From contig NZ_JAGINQ010000001.1 of the NCBI RefSeq assembly GCF_017876165.1, forward strand, positions 372,001 through 436,000: DNA of 64,000 bases, written 5' to 3'. Made by a program: the position numbers and the translations under genes. This document shows positions 51,196-59,716 of the stretch, in pieces (the first letter of the stretch is position 1; each line of letters starts with the position of its first letter). The notes beneath the pieces were generated by a model. That model worked only from the letters and a program-made list of their open reading frames with translations, ran no database searches and had not been told where the DNA came from. Origin of the DNA: Azospirillum soli (GTDB taxonomy: Bacteria > Pseudomonadota > Alphaproteobacteria > Azospirillales > Azospirillaceae).

Positions 51196-53366
51196 CCGGG
51201 GCGCATCGCTCCGCCACCATCCACCGAGGCTCCAGGCCCGTCCTGGATGCCGCCTCGGAACTGGCCGACATGCCGGGCGCCGCCGCGCAGGATCAACTCG
51301 CCGTTGCCGCTCGGCAGGCGGTCCACGATCATGCCCTGGTAACGGTCTCCGTTGGAGAAGGCCATCTCGCCATAACCCTCGACGCGGCCCTGGCGGACCT
51401 CGCCCGCGTAAACGTCGCCGTTGGTGAAGCGGTAGATGCCCGGCCCGTTCGGCGTGTTGGCGCTGAAGGTCCCCTCGTAGCGGTCGCCGGTGGTAAAGGT
51501 CATCACGCCGTAGCCCGCCATCACGTCGCCCTTCCACTCGCCCTCGTAGACCTGCCCGTTGGCGAAGCGGTAGACGCCGAAGCCCTGCTTGCTGAGCGAC
51601 GGCTGCAAGGGGTTCTCGAATCCACGCGCCCAAGCACCCTCGTAAACGTCCCCATTCGGGAAGCGGTGGGCCCGGTGGCCGGTGGACTGGCCGCTGCGGG
51701 CCAGATCGGCGGCCTGCCGGGCGGAAGCCTGGGCCTGACGCGCCCGTTCTCCGGCCGTGCGGGCGAGACCGGCGGCGCTGTTCGGCCCGGCGGCGGCGCG
51801 GGCCGCCGCGCTGCGCCCGGAATCCACGGCCTCCCGGAAGGGCGAAGCCAGCCCCTTCACCACCGGATCACCCGGCGGCGCCGAACCGCCCCGGGGCGCG
51901 GCCGGCAGGGCAGCCATCTCGGTCGGGCCGCTCGCCCCGGACAGCGCGCCGGCCAGCGGGTCCACGTCGCCCCGCGTCACGACCGGGGACGGCGAGGCGG
52001 GCGGCGCGCGTTCCGCGACCGCATCGCTCCAGCGCGACAGCGCGGCGGCGGTGACGTAGCCCTCCTGCCCGAAACGGTCGCGCACCTTGACCCAGTTGGA
52101 GTCCGGCACCGCCTCGACGACGGTGATCATCTGGCCCTGCTCCAGGTCGCGCACGCTGCGCGCCCCCAGCATCGGCCGCGCGAACATGGTGGAGGGCCGC
52201 GCCACCGCGTAGATCCCCGTTGCCGCCTCCGGCGTTGCCGGCGCTGCGGAAGCGACCGGCGCGTTGCGCCCGCCCGCCTCTTCGGGCCGGGCGAGGTTCG
52301 CGGCGGAGGCGAAGCCGGTTTTCCCGTCATGCTCGACGCGCAGCCAGCCGGAGCCCTTGCGCGGGCGCCCGGTCACCTTGACCTCGGTGTCATGGCGCAG
52401 GACGGTCAGCACGGAGGATTTCACATCGGGACTGGTCCGCAGGTTGGTGTCGCGCGTGGTCACGCGCTTCTCGTCCAGCGGTTCGACCTCCACCTCGAGG
52501 ACGGCCGGCTTTTCCTCCGGCTTCGGCGTCTCGGGTTTGGCCGCATCGGGTTTCGGGGGCGGCAGGGCGGCCACGCCGGTCGCCGGCACCAGCACCAGAT
52601 CGCCCCCCAAGCGGTCCTGAAGCCAGGGATGCTGCGCCCCCTTTGTCTTCCCGACCACGACGCGCGCGACCTCGGCCAGCGCGTCGCGCAGCGGCACGCC
52701 AGGCTTGACCATTTCCTGCGCCAGCGCGGCGGTGAAGGGGCTGGGGCCGTTGCCGGACAAAGGCGCGGGCGGCACGCCGGGGCGATGCGCGTAGGCCACG
52801 AACAGGTTGTCCAGCGCCGAGGGCGTCGCCAGCACCGGCTTCACCGAGCGTCCGGCATCGCCCATGGCGACGGTCAGCTTGTCGGCCAGCGGGTGCCCCG
52901 GCACCGGGTCGAACACGGCGACGGCCTTGCGCCCGGCGCTCTGCAACTCTTTCAGCGCGTAGTCGAGTTCGATGGTGTCGAAGATCACGTCGTACTCAGA
53001 CGCGAGCTTGGCGTCCACCGGCACCAGGAACCCCTTGGCCGACAGGCTGAGCGCCAGCCCCGAATAGTAGAGGAAGCCCAAATCCGCGTCGGCCAGCGAG
53101 TCCTGAAAGCGGCTCAGCGCCGCGACCATGCTCCGGTGGTCGAGGTTGTTGCCCACCGTCACGGTGAAGCCGGCACGGCGCAGCGCGTCGGCCATGGCCG
53201 ACGCGTTCGCCGCCATCCCGGTCGCCGGGCCGCCGGTGTGATACTGCGCGTTGCCGATCACCAACGCGACGCGCTTTTCCCCGGCAACCTCCGCGGCGAC
53301 GGCGGCACCGGCCGTCAGCAGGATCAGCAAAAGACTCCAAACAGCGCACCGGCACCAACCCCACAC
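51162..53366 (-). CDS. Exported caspase-fold pseudoenzyme with SH3 and MORN repeats
   Basis: 734 aa. Signal peptide about 1-25. Residues about 30-262 are a caspase (C14/orthocaspase) fold (KRVALVIGNAQYHTG, GFLVPVDA), but the catalytic His position in YYSGLAL (Leu104) and the catalytic Cys position in VFDPVPGHP (Val155) are both replaced. Two bacterial SH3 domains follow (about 302-358 and 385-445), then an Ala/Arg-rich linker and about six MORN repeats (about 570-715, e.g. FPNGDVYEGAW, FANGQVYEGEWKG). It lies 277 bp downstream of an intact caspase-like gene on the same strand. Confidence 0.85.
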   Translation of the reverse strand: MWGWCRCAVWSLLLILLTAGAAVAAEVAGEKRVALVIGNAQYHTGGPATGMAANASAMADALRRAGFTVTVGNNLDHRSMVAALSRFQDSLADADLGFLYYSGLALSLSAKGFLVPVDAKLASEYDVIFDTIELDYALKELQSAGRKAVAVFDPVPGHPLADKLTVAMGDAGRSVKPVLATPSALDNLFVAYAHRPGVPPAPLSGNGPSPFTAALAQEMVKPGVPLRDALAEVARVVVGKTKGAQHPWLQDRLGGDLVLVPATGVAALPPPKPDAAKPETPKPEEKPAVLEVEVEPLDEKRVTTRDTNLRTSPDVKSSVLTVLRHDTEVKVTGRPRKGSGWLRVEHDGKTGFASAANLARPEEAGGRNAPVASAAPATPEAATGIYAVARPSTMFARPMLGARSVRDLEQGQMITVVEAVPDSNWVKVRDRFGQEGYVTAAALSRWSDAVAERAPPASPSPVVTRGDVDPLAGALSGASGPTEMAALPAAPRGGSAPPGDPVVKGLASPFREAVDSGRSAAARAAAGPNSAAGLARTAGERARQAQASARQAADLARSGQSTGHRAHRFPNGDVYEGAWARGFENPLQPSLSKQGFGVYRFANGQVYEGEWKGDVMAGYGVMTFTTGDRYEGTFSANTPNGPGIYRFTNGDVYAGEVRQGRVEGYGEMAFSNGDRYQGMIVDRLPSGNGELILRGGARHVGQFRGGIQDGPGASVDGGGAMRPGYWRGATLLGE

Positions 53367-53643
53367 GACCGCCCCCTATCCAGAATTTCTTCTGCGCAAC
53401 CCTTTCAGCGAGGCCATGCCTTCAAAAGACCTAAAGGACCACACCGAATTGGCCGCTCGCCTCTCGCCCACTGAACAAGGATTTTACCGCGCGCATTCCA
53501 GGCCAATTCTTGCAATTTCGGAGTTGCGCGGCGTCATCTGCCGCAGTGTGACACGGCGACAACACTGATACACCGGTTCGCGGCGTGCATTTTTTGTGAC
53601 GCTGTGGCCCGCTTCACAGCGGGCGGAATTTAGCCAGACGCAA

Positions 53644-56361
53644 TCAATTCAGATCGCGCGCCACGCGGAAGCCGTCGGCCACATACCGCACGTCCGCGTC
53701 GTAGCCGATGCGCGCCGTCACGGTGATGGCGTCCAGCTCGTCCCGCCAGGAACCGCCGCGCAGCACGCGCTTGCGGCACTCGCCGCTGGTCCAGGCGCTG
53801 CCGTCCGCCGGGGCGCCCTTGTAGCCGGAGTTCCAGCAGTCGGCGACCCACTCCGCCACGCCGCCGCTGGTGTCGTATAGGCCAAAGCCGTTCGGCTGGA
53901 AGCGCCCGACCGAGGCCGGCCGCATCCGGTCAAAGGAACCGCCGCAGTCGCGGCAGTTGGCCTGCAACGCGCCCGGCGTCAGGCTGTCGCCCCAGGCAAA
54001 ACGGCTGTTCGCCCCGCCGCGCGCGGCGTATTCCCACTCCGCCTCCGACGGCAGGCGGTAGCGCTGCCCCGTCTTGCGGCTGAGCCACGCGGCGTAAGCC
54101 AGCGCGTCCTCAAAGTGGATATTATGGACCGGCGTATCGTCGGACACGTTGCTCATGCGCGGCATGGCGCTGCACCCGCCCCCTTCTACGCAGGCGCGCC
54201 ATTCCGCCACCGTCACCTCGTAGGCGCCGATGGCGAAGGGGCGCGAGACGGTGACGCGGTGCGCCGGGCGCTGGGCAGAATCGCCCTTGTCGTTGCCCAT
54301 GGTGAAGCTGCCGGCGGGCACCTTGACCATCGACGGGCAGTCCGCGCAGTCCTGGAAGCTGTTGCCGTTCCCCTGCGCCCGCCCCTGCGACGGCGGCGCT
54401 GAAGGGGCCGCCATAGCAAGCCGCTGGCGGTCCTCCGGCCCGGCCGGACGCAGCGCCGGCCCGGAGACGAAGCCCTGCGCCCCGTCGTCCAGCACCACCC
54501 GGTACCAGTCGGCGTTGGCGACCCGGCCGAGCACGCGCACGTAGCCGCCCTTGGTCACGCCGCCGACCGCGTCCGACCGCGCGTCCGGTCCGGCGCGCAG
54601 CACCGAATCCGCCATTGCCACGTACATGCCCTCGCCGGTCGGTTCGACGCGCAACTCCGCCGGGGCCGGGTGCGACGGTTCGGCCTTCGCCTTGGCCGTT
54701 CCCGAAGACCCGCTCGGCTCCTTCCCCGTTCCCGTGGAACCGGACTTGGCCTCGGCGACTTTCGCGCCCTCGGACGAGCGCAGGGCGTTCAGCCGCTCGC
54801 GCGCCAGACCGACGAAGGGACCGCCGTCGAACAGGCGCAGGAACGCCTCCACCTCGCCGGCGTCGCGGCTGTCGCGCACGCGGCGCCACAGCGCCTCCTC
54901 CAGATCGGCGGCAGGCGGCGGGGCGCCGGCGTCCTCCACCTCCAGCACGGCGCTGACCGTCGCGCGGCCGCCGCGCCCGTCCTCGACCAGCACGCTGAAC
55001 ACGCCGGCCCGGCCGGCGGGCGCGCGTTCGGGGTCGAAGGTCAGTGCGGTCAGCTGCTCCGGGCTCAGCCGGTCGCCCGGCTTCACCGGCGTGGTGCCGT
55101 CGCGGACCTTGCCGCGCTCCGGCACCGCACTGACGATGAAGGTCAGGGGATCGCCGTCCGGATCCACCGGCACGTCCAGGCGCAGTGGGTTGATGATGGT
55201 GCGCACCGTGCGCTCCGCCGCCGCGACGGGCGGGCGGTTGCTCGGCTTGATGAGGATCGGCACGCCGCCGCGCGCCACGCCGCCGCGCCCGTCCATCACC
55301 GCGAAGTCAAAGCTGCCGGCATCGCCCAGATGGGTGGCGTCCGGCTTGAAGGTGGTCGCCGCCAGCTGGTCCACGGTCAGGTAGTCGCCGATCAGCACGA
55401 CCCGGTCGCCGATGCGCACGGCCCCGCCGCGCGGCAGTCCGGTGACCTGCGCGAACAGCTGATCGCCGTCCGGATCAGCCGGGCGGTTGACGCCCACGGG
55501 TTCCGCCCCGCCCCGGTCGAAGACTTCCAGCGGTTTGACCTCGGCCAGCTGCGGCGCCCGGTTTTCCGGCAGCGGGTTGAAGTAGAAGGGGGCGGCGCCC
55601 AGCGAGCCATACAGGTACGGCTCCTGCCGCCCCTGGGTCAGCTGCATGACGTCGTCGCGCACGCGGCGGAAGAACAGGCTCAGTTCCAGCCCCGGCACCT
55701 CGAAGTTTTTCAGGAGCGATGCGGTGTAGGGGCTGTGGTCGCCGGTCCCGTCCTCGGCCACCGCGTCGGCGCGGGTGGCCATGGCGACCAGAGTGTCGGT
55801 CGGCGTGTCGTCGACGCGGGCGAAGCCGGAATGCACCTCGGTGCGCTTGGTGCCGGACCGCACCAGCCGGTCGGCGAAGGGGTTGTTGCGGCAGGCGTCC
55901 AGGATCAGAATGCCCAGCTTGCGCGCCTGCGCCAATTCGCCCATCGGCAGGTTCAGCGGCAGCGCCTCGTAGACGAGGTCGCGCTCACGCTCCAACCGCG
56001 CGTCGGCGGGGATCAGGAAGTTGGTGCCGCCCACCTGCATGCCGTGCCCGGCGAAGTACAGCAGCGCCACATCCGCCTGCCCCGCCTGGATGCCGAACCC
56101 GCGCAACGCCTCCGCCATGCCCCGGTTATCGAGGTCATATTTTTCCTCGACCGAGAAGCCCATCTTGCGCAGCGCGCCAGCCATGGCCTGAGCGTCGTTC
56201 TTGGGATTGGGCAGTTCCGGCGCGTGGGTGTAGGCGCTGATGCCGACGACCAGAGCGATGCGCTGCTCAGCCGTGGCAGCGACGGCCGATCCCCAGGGGA
56301 TCAGCAGAACGCCGATCACGACAGCCAGCACAAAGCGGCAAAGGCGCAGCCCCATCGTCAC
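53644..56361 (-). CDS. Exported caspase-like protease fused to cadherin-like, SH3 and FGE-sulfatase domains
   Basis: 905 aa. Signal peptide about 1-29. The caspase domain (about 33-265) keeps the dyad His106 (YFAGHGMQVGG) and Cys157 (LILDACRNNPFADR). Two cadherin-like/tandem-95-like repeats follow (about 285-490, PDGDQLFAQVTGLP and PDGDPLTFIVSAVPERG). Then come an SH3 domain (about 580-645) and a C-terminal formylglycine-generating-enzyme-like domain (about 670-905, MVKVPAGSFTMGND, YRLPSEAEWEYAARGG, NGFGLYDTSGGVAEWVAD, RVLRGGSW). Periplasmic caspase plus FGE-like domains suggests substrate binding or modification coupled to proteolysis; the target is unknown. Confidence 0.87.
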   Translation of the reverse strand: MTMGLRLCRFVLAVVIGVLLIPWGSAVAATAEQRIALVVGISAYTHAPELPNPKNDAQAMAGALRKMGFSVEEKYDLDNRGMAEALRGFGIQAGQADVALLYFAGHGMQVGGTNFLIPADARLERERDLVYEALPLNLPMGELAQARKLGILILDACRNNPFADRLVRSGTKRTEVHSGFARVDDTPTDTLVAMATRADAVAEDGTGDHSPYTASLLKNFEVPGLELSLFFRRVRDDVMQLTQGRQEPYLYGSLGAAPFYFNPLPENRAPQLAEVKPLEVFDRGGAEPVGVNRPADPDGDQLFAQVTGLPRGGAVRIGDRVVLIGDYLTVDQLAATTFKPDATHLGDAGSFDFAVMDGRGGVARGGVPILIKPSNRPPVAAAERTVRTIINPLRLDVPVDPDGDPLTFIVSAVPERGKVRDGTTPVKPGDRLSPEQLTALTFDPERAPAGRAGVFSVLVEDGRGGRATVSAVLEVEDAGAPPPAADLEEALWRRVRDSRDAGEVEAFLRLFDGGPFVGLARERLNALRSSEGAKVAEAKSGSTGTGKEPSGSSGTAKAKAEPSHPAPAELRVEPTGEGMYVAMADSVLRAGPDARSDAVGGVTKGGYVRVLGRVANADWYRVVLDDGAQGFVSGPALRPAGPEDRQRLAMAAPSAPPSQGRAQGNGNSFQDCADCPSMVKVPAGSFTMGNDKGDSAQRPAHRVTVSRPFAIGAYEVTVAEWRACVEGGGCSAMPRMSNVSDDTPVHNIHFEDALAYAAWLSRKTGQRYRLPSEAEWEYAARGGANSRFAWGDSLTPGALQANCRDCGGSFDRMRPASVGRFQPNGFGLYDTSGGVAEWVADCWNSGYKGAPADGSAWTSGECRKRVLRGGSWRDELDAITVTARIGYDADVRYVADGFRVARDLN

Positions 56362-56705
56362 TCCGATCGCTTCGGCCCAATTGCCTCAAATGGAACGTGG
56401 TAATCCCCGATCCTAATCTTTCAGTATTTGATTGCCGCCCCCATGAACAAGACGGCAAAACAGGCTAACGCCTCTCTCCAGCGGGGTCATGCCCGACGGC
56501 GCTAAGCCAGCACCTTCATTCAGCCCTTATTTGGAGGTAGTCGGCCCATTCTTTACCGGATCGGCGCATCGCATACCCCATCGCACCTCCCCCCGCTGTG
56601 ATGCGGGCAACAAGGCAGCGCACCGCGCGGGCGGGGGCAAGTTGCGCTTTTCCTTTTCGGCAAAGCTTTCTATATCACCCTCTCGACAACACGAGGGGAC
56701 CACCC
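56362..56705. other. 344-bp gene-free interval between divergent caspase-like and DUF3126 genes
   Basis: No supported ORF. It must contain the divergent promoters of the minus-strand caspase-like gene and the plus-strand DUF3126 gene. It is more AT-rich near 56400-56450 and 56650-56700. I saw no clear palindrome or consensus promoter. Confidence 0.5.
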
Positions 56706-56966
56706 ATGCCGCCCGCAAAGCCGACGGTCGTAAAGATGACCGACACCGAAATCGCCCGCGTGCAGGCGTACCTGCGCAAGACCCTCGGCAACGACAAGAT
56801 CACGATCGAGCCGCCCGAGAAGGCCGGCCAGTCGGCCGAAGTCACGCTGGCCGGCGAGTTCGTCGGCACCCTGCACCGCGACGTGGACGAGGGCGAAGTG
56901 TCCTACGCCCTGCACGTGGTCATTCTGGAAGAAGACCTGCCGCCGGCCCCGGCCGCGCGCCGCTGA
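56706..56966 (+). CDS. DUF3126-family small protein
   Basis: 86 aa from the ATG at 56706 preceded by AGGGGACC. The motif order is TDTEIARVQAYLRKTLGNDKI, AEVTLAGEFVGTLHRDVDEG and EVSYALHVVILEEDLP, the pattern of the short alphaproteobacterial DUF3126 proteins. Cytoplasmic, no signal or membrane segment. The role of the family is not known. A short C-terminal PAPAARR tail is extra. Confidence 0.85.
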   Translation: MPPAKPTVVKMTDTEIARVQAYLRKTLGNDKITIEPPEKAGQSAEVTLAGEFVGTLHRDVDEGEVSYALHVVILEEDLPPAPAARR

Positions 56967-57011
56967 CTTTCGCAAGCCCCCGCCCGTCATGGGACGGGGG
57001 CTTTGCGCGTG

Positions 57012-57641
57012 TTACCGGCTGTGCTTGCGCAGTTCGGCCGCCAGCGCGGCGAACAGCGTCTCGCCGCCCGACAGGGTCAGCCCGCGCACCAGCACGATGG
57101 CGGGGCGATGGTCGCGCCGGTGCATCACCAGCCGGAAGCCGCTGGCCCGGCTTCGGCCCCTCGCGCCCTTGTCCTTCCCCTTCGGCCTCAGCGCGTCCAA
57201 GTCCACCCCGACCTCTCCGGTGACCAGTTCCAGCTCCGCCTTGTGCTGCTGGGGCGTGACCGGCGCGATGCGCGCCACGAACAACGGCCGCCCCTTCCCC
57301 GGCGCGTAGAGGGCGAGATCGCGGATCGTCTCGTGCGGGTAGACATGGCCGTGGGACAGCAGCCCCTCCGGCGTGACGGCGAGGCGTACCGCGCGCCGAC
57401 GCGCCGCCTCCCACAGCGTCAGGACCCACAGCAGCAGCACCGGCACCACGCACAGGGCGGCCAGCCAGCGAATCATCGTCGCGGTCGGTTCCTCGAACAG
57501 GTCCGCCGCCAGGACGAATCCGCCGACCATCAGCGCCGCGTAGAGCAGGTGAATGTAGCGCAGCGGCGGCATCGTCGCCGGAATCGCCTCGAACACCGTC
57601 GCCCGGCCTGTGTCCTCGCGGGAAATCTCGACCTCGGGCAT
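57012..57641 (-). CDS. Two-helix inner-membrane protein of unknown function
   Basis: 209 aa from the ATG at 57641, preceded by GGAGG; upstream in-frame ATGs are less likely. Two transmembrane helices (about 28-48 and 56-78) are followed by a cytoplasmic domain of about 130 residues rich in beta strands (VRLAVTPEGLLSHGHVYPHETIRDL), resembling PH-like domains of small bacterial membrane proteins. No catalytic motif is visible. It converges on DUF3126 with a 45-bp gap. Confidence 0.7.
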   Translation of the reverse strand: MPEVEISREDTGRATVFEAIPATMPPLRYIHLLYAALMVGGFVLAADLFEEPTATMIRWLAALCVVPVLLLWVLTLWEAARRRAVRLAVTPEGLLSHGHVYPHETIRDLALYAPGKGRPLFVARIAPVTPQQHKAELELVTGEVGVDLDALRPKGKDKGARGRSRASGFRLVMHRRDHRPAIVLVRGLTLSGGETLFAALAAELRKHSR

Positions 57642-57855
57642 GATGTCCGCAACCTCCGTACGTGCGTGCGCCCCGCCGTATACAGCCCCGGCGCGCGACA
57701 CGCCAGCCGTTGAAGATCTGGACCGTCCCGGCGGCCATGGATATGCCGAAGGGCGTGGCGAAGAACTGGTTTCGGCATCGCGTCAATGCTAGCGTGAACC
57801 GTTTGTTTGCCGACGGCCGATTGCTGAAGCGCCGACTGCCGAAAGGACCCCGCCC

Positions 57856-58698
57856 GTGCTTGCCCAGAATCCGCTCCAGCCATCCGGGGCGTCCGCTCCC
57901 ATGCCCGGAGACGCGGGACCACCCATTGTTGAGGCACGCGGTCTTTCGCTCGTCTATCAGGCGGCCGACAAGCCCGTCTTCGCGCTGAGCGAGGTCGATC
58001 TCGCCATCCACAAGGGCGACTTCATCTCGCTGATCGGCCCGTCCGGCTGCGGCAAGACCACGCTGCTGCGCGTCATCGCCGACCTGGAGCGCCCGACCTC
58101 CGGCGCCATCACCGTGGAGGGCATGACGCCGGAGCAGGCGCGGCTGAAGCGGCTCTACGGCTACGTCTTCCAGGCCCCGGCGCTCTATCCCTGGCGCACG
58201 GTGGAGCGCAACGTGATGCTGCCGCTGGAGATCATGGGCGTGCCGAAGGCCGAACGGCAGGCCCGCGCGGCGGACCAGCTCGCCAACGTCGGCCTGACCG
58301 GCTTTGAGAAGAAGTTTCCCTGGCAGCTGTCCGGCGGCATGCAGCAGCGCGTGTCCATCGCCCGCGCGCTCGCCCTCCAGCCCGACCTGCTGCTGATGGA
58401 CGAACCGTTCGGCGCGCTGGACGAGATCACCCGCGACCACCTGAACCTTCAGCTGACCCAGCTGTGGCGGCGCACCGGCAAGACCTGCGTCTTCGTCACC
58501 CATTCCATCGCCGAAGCGGTCTTCCTCTCCACCCGCATCGTGGTGATGAGCCCGCGCCCCGGGCGCATCCTGGACATCATCGACTGCGATGCCCTGCCGC
58601 GCGAACGCACGCTGGACATCCGCGAGTCGCCGGAGTTCGCCGCCATCGCCCACCGCGTCCGCGAGGGGCTGAAGGAGGGTCACTCCTATGACGATTGA
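57856..58698 (+). CDS. ABC transporter ATP-binding protein (nitrate/sulfonate/ThiZ type)
   Basis: 280 aa from a GTG at 57856 after AAAGGACC; an ATG at 57901 is the alternative. Walker A GPSGCGKTT, Q-loop YVFQAPALYPW, signature LSGGMQQRVSIARAL, Walker B LLLMDEPFGALDEITR and the switch His in VTHSIAEAVFLS are intact. It belongs to the taurine/nitrate/pyrimidine importer group. Its 3' end overlaps the first permease gene by 11 bp. The ThiY-like binding protein in the operon suggests a pyrimidine ligand. Confidence 0.92.
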   Translation: MLAQNPLQPSGASAPMPGDAGPPIVEARGLSLVYQAADKPVFALSEVDLAIHKGDFISLIGPSGCGKTTLLRVIADLERPTSGAITVEGMTPEQARLKRLYGYVFQAPALYPWRTVERNVMLPLEIMGVPKAERQARAADQLANVGLTGFEKKFPWQLSGGMQQRVSIARALALQPDLLLMDEPFGALDEITRDHLNLQLTQLWRRTGKTCVFVTHSIAEAVFLSTRIVVMSPRPGRILDIIDCDALPRERTLDIRESPEFAAIAHRVREGLKEGHSYDD

Positions 58699-59716
58699 GG
58701 CGCACGCTTCGGGCCCCCACCCAAACCCTCCCCCACCTGACGGCGGGGGAGGGCTTTCTAACCTTCCCCCGCCGAAGGTGGGGGAAGGAGGGGCCCAGCC
58801 GAAGGCTGGGAGGAAGGGGGCCCAACTCGGCAACGTCCTCAAGCAGCGCGTCCTTCCCGTCGCCGTGGTGACCATCATCATCCTGGCGGCGTGGTACGCC
58901 GGGGCGATCTGGCTGAACAGCCCCCAGGCGGCAGAAGCGCTGACCCGCGCCGGGAAGCCGTGGGGGACGATGGACCTGATCGCCCATACCTTCACCATGA
59001 AGCGGCCGGTCCTGCCGACCCCGGATCAGATCGTCGTGGACCTCTGGAACTCGCTGACCGGCTACGCACCGACCAGCCCGCGCAACCTGCTGTTCCACGC
59101 GGGCGTAACGGCGCAGGCGGCGTTGACCGGGCTTGCCATGGGCGTCGTGCTGGGCGTGGCTTTGGCCGCCGGCATCGTCTACGTGCGCACGCTGGAATAC
59201 AGCCTGCTGCCGTGGATCATCGCGTCGCAGACCATCCCCATTCTGGCCATCGCGCCGATGATCATCGTGATCCTGGGCAACATCGGCCTGACGGGGCTGC
59301 TGCCCAAGGCGGTGATCTGCATGTATCTGTGCTTCTTCCCGATCACCGTCGGCATGGTGAAGGGGCTGCGCGCGGCCGACCCGCTGTGGCTCGACCTGAT
59401 GCGCACCTACAGCGCCGGGGGCCTCGCCACCTTCCTGAAGCTGCGCATTCCCGCCTCCCTGCCCTTCCTGTTCGCCAGCCTGAAGGTCTCCGTCGCCATC
59501 AGCGTCGTCGGCGCCATCGTGGGCGAGCTTCCAGCCGGCGCCCAGGCCGGCCTGGGGGCGCGGCTGCTGTCCGGTTCCTACTACGGCCAGACGGTGCAGA
59601 TTTGGAGTGCGCTGGTCATGGCCTCCCTTCTCTCCGTGGTGCTGATCGCCGTGATCCGCGGGGTCGAGGTCGCTGTGGTTGGTCCCATAATCGGCCGGGG
59701 GAGCGCGGCGCGATGA
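58688..59716 (+). CDS. ABC transporter permease with repeat-derived N-terminal extension
   Basis: 342 aa, starting at the ATG that overlaps the end of the ATPase gene. Residues about 8-45 are translated from a palindromic repeat (58711-58823) and are Pro/Gly-rich, unlike any transporter N-terminus. The real permease starts near residue 48 (LKQRVLPVAVVTIIILAAWY) with about six membrane segments and the coupling motif near DLMRTYSAGGLATFLKLRIP. It forms the channel with the second permease. Translation through the repeat keeps frame. Confidence 0.9.
   Translation: MTIEAHASGPHPNPPPPDGGGGLSNLPPPKVGEGGAQPKAGRKGAQLGNVLKQRVLPVAVVTIIILAAWYAGAIWLNSPQAAEALTRAGKPWGTMDLIAHTFTMKRPVLPTPDQIVVDLWNSLTGYAPTSPRNLLFHAGVTAQAALTGLAMGVVLGVALAAGIVYVRTLEYSLLPWIIASQTIPILAIAPMIIVILGNIGLTGLLPKAVICMYLCFFPITVGMVKGLRAADPLWLDLMRTYSAGGLATFLKLRIPASLPFLFASLKVSVAISVVGAIVGELPAGAQAGLGARLLSGSYYGQTVQIWSALVMASLLSVVLIAVIRGVEVAVVGPIIGRGSAAR
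58711..58823. repeat. GC-rich palindromic repeat, copy 4, inside a coding region
   Basis: Outer arms GGGCCCCCACCC and the GGAAGGGGGCCC-type end enclose hairpins CCCTCCCCCACC/GGCGGGGGAGGG and CCTTCCCCCGCC/GGTGGGGGAAGG, the same design as copies 1-3. Unlike the others it lies within an open reading frame, near the 5' end of the ABC permease gene. Confidence 0.85.

Noticed and set aside
53607..53624. GCCCGC/GCGGGC hairpin after the FGE-caspase gene as an intrinsic terminator
   Set aside because: The stem is only 6 bp and on the minus strand it is followed by an A-rich, not U-rich, stretch.
57702..57855. Possible TPP riboswitch upstream of the ThiY-type importer
   Set aside because: No CUGAGA box or matching P3-P5 elements are visible in either strand of this gap.
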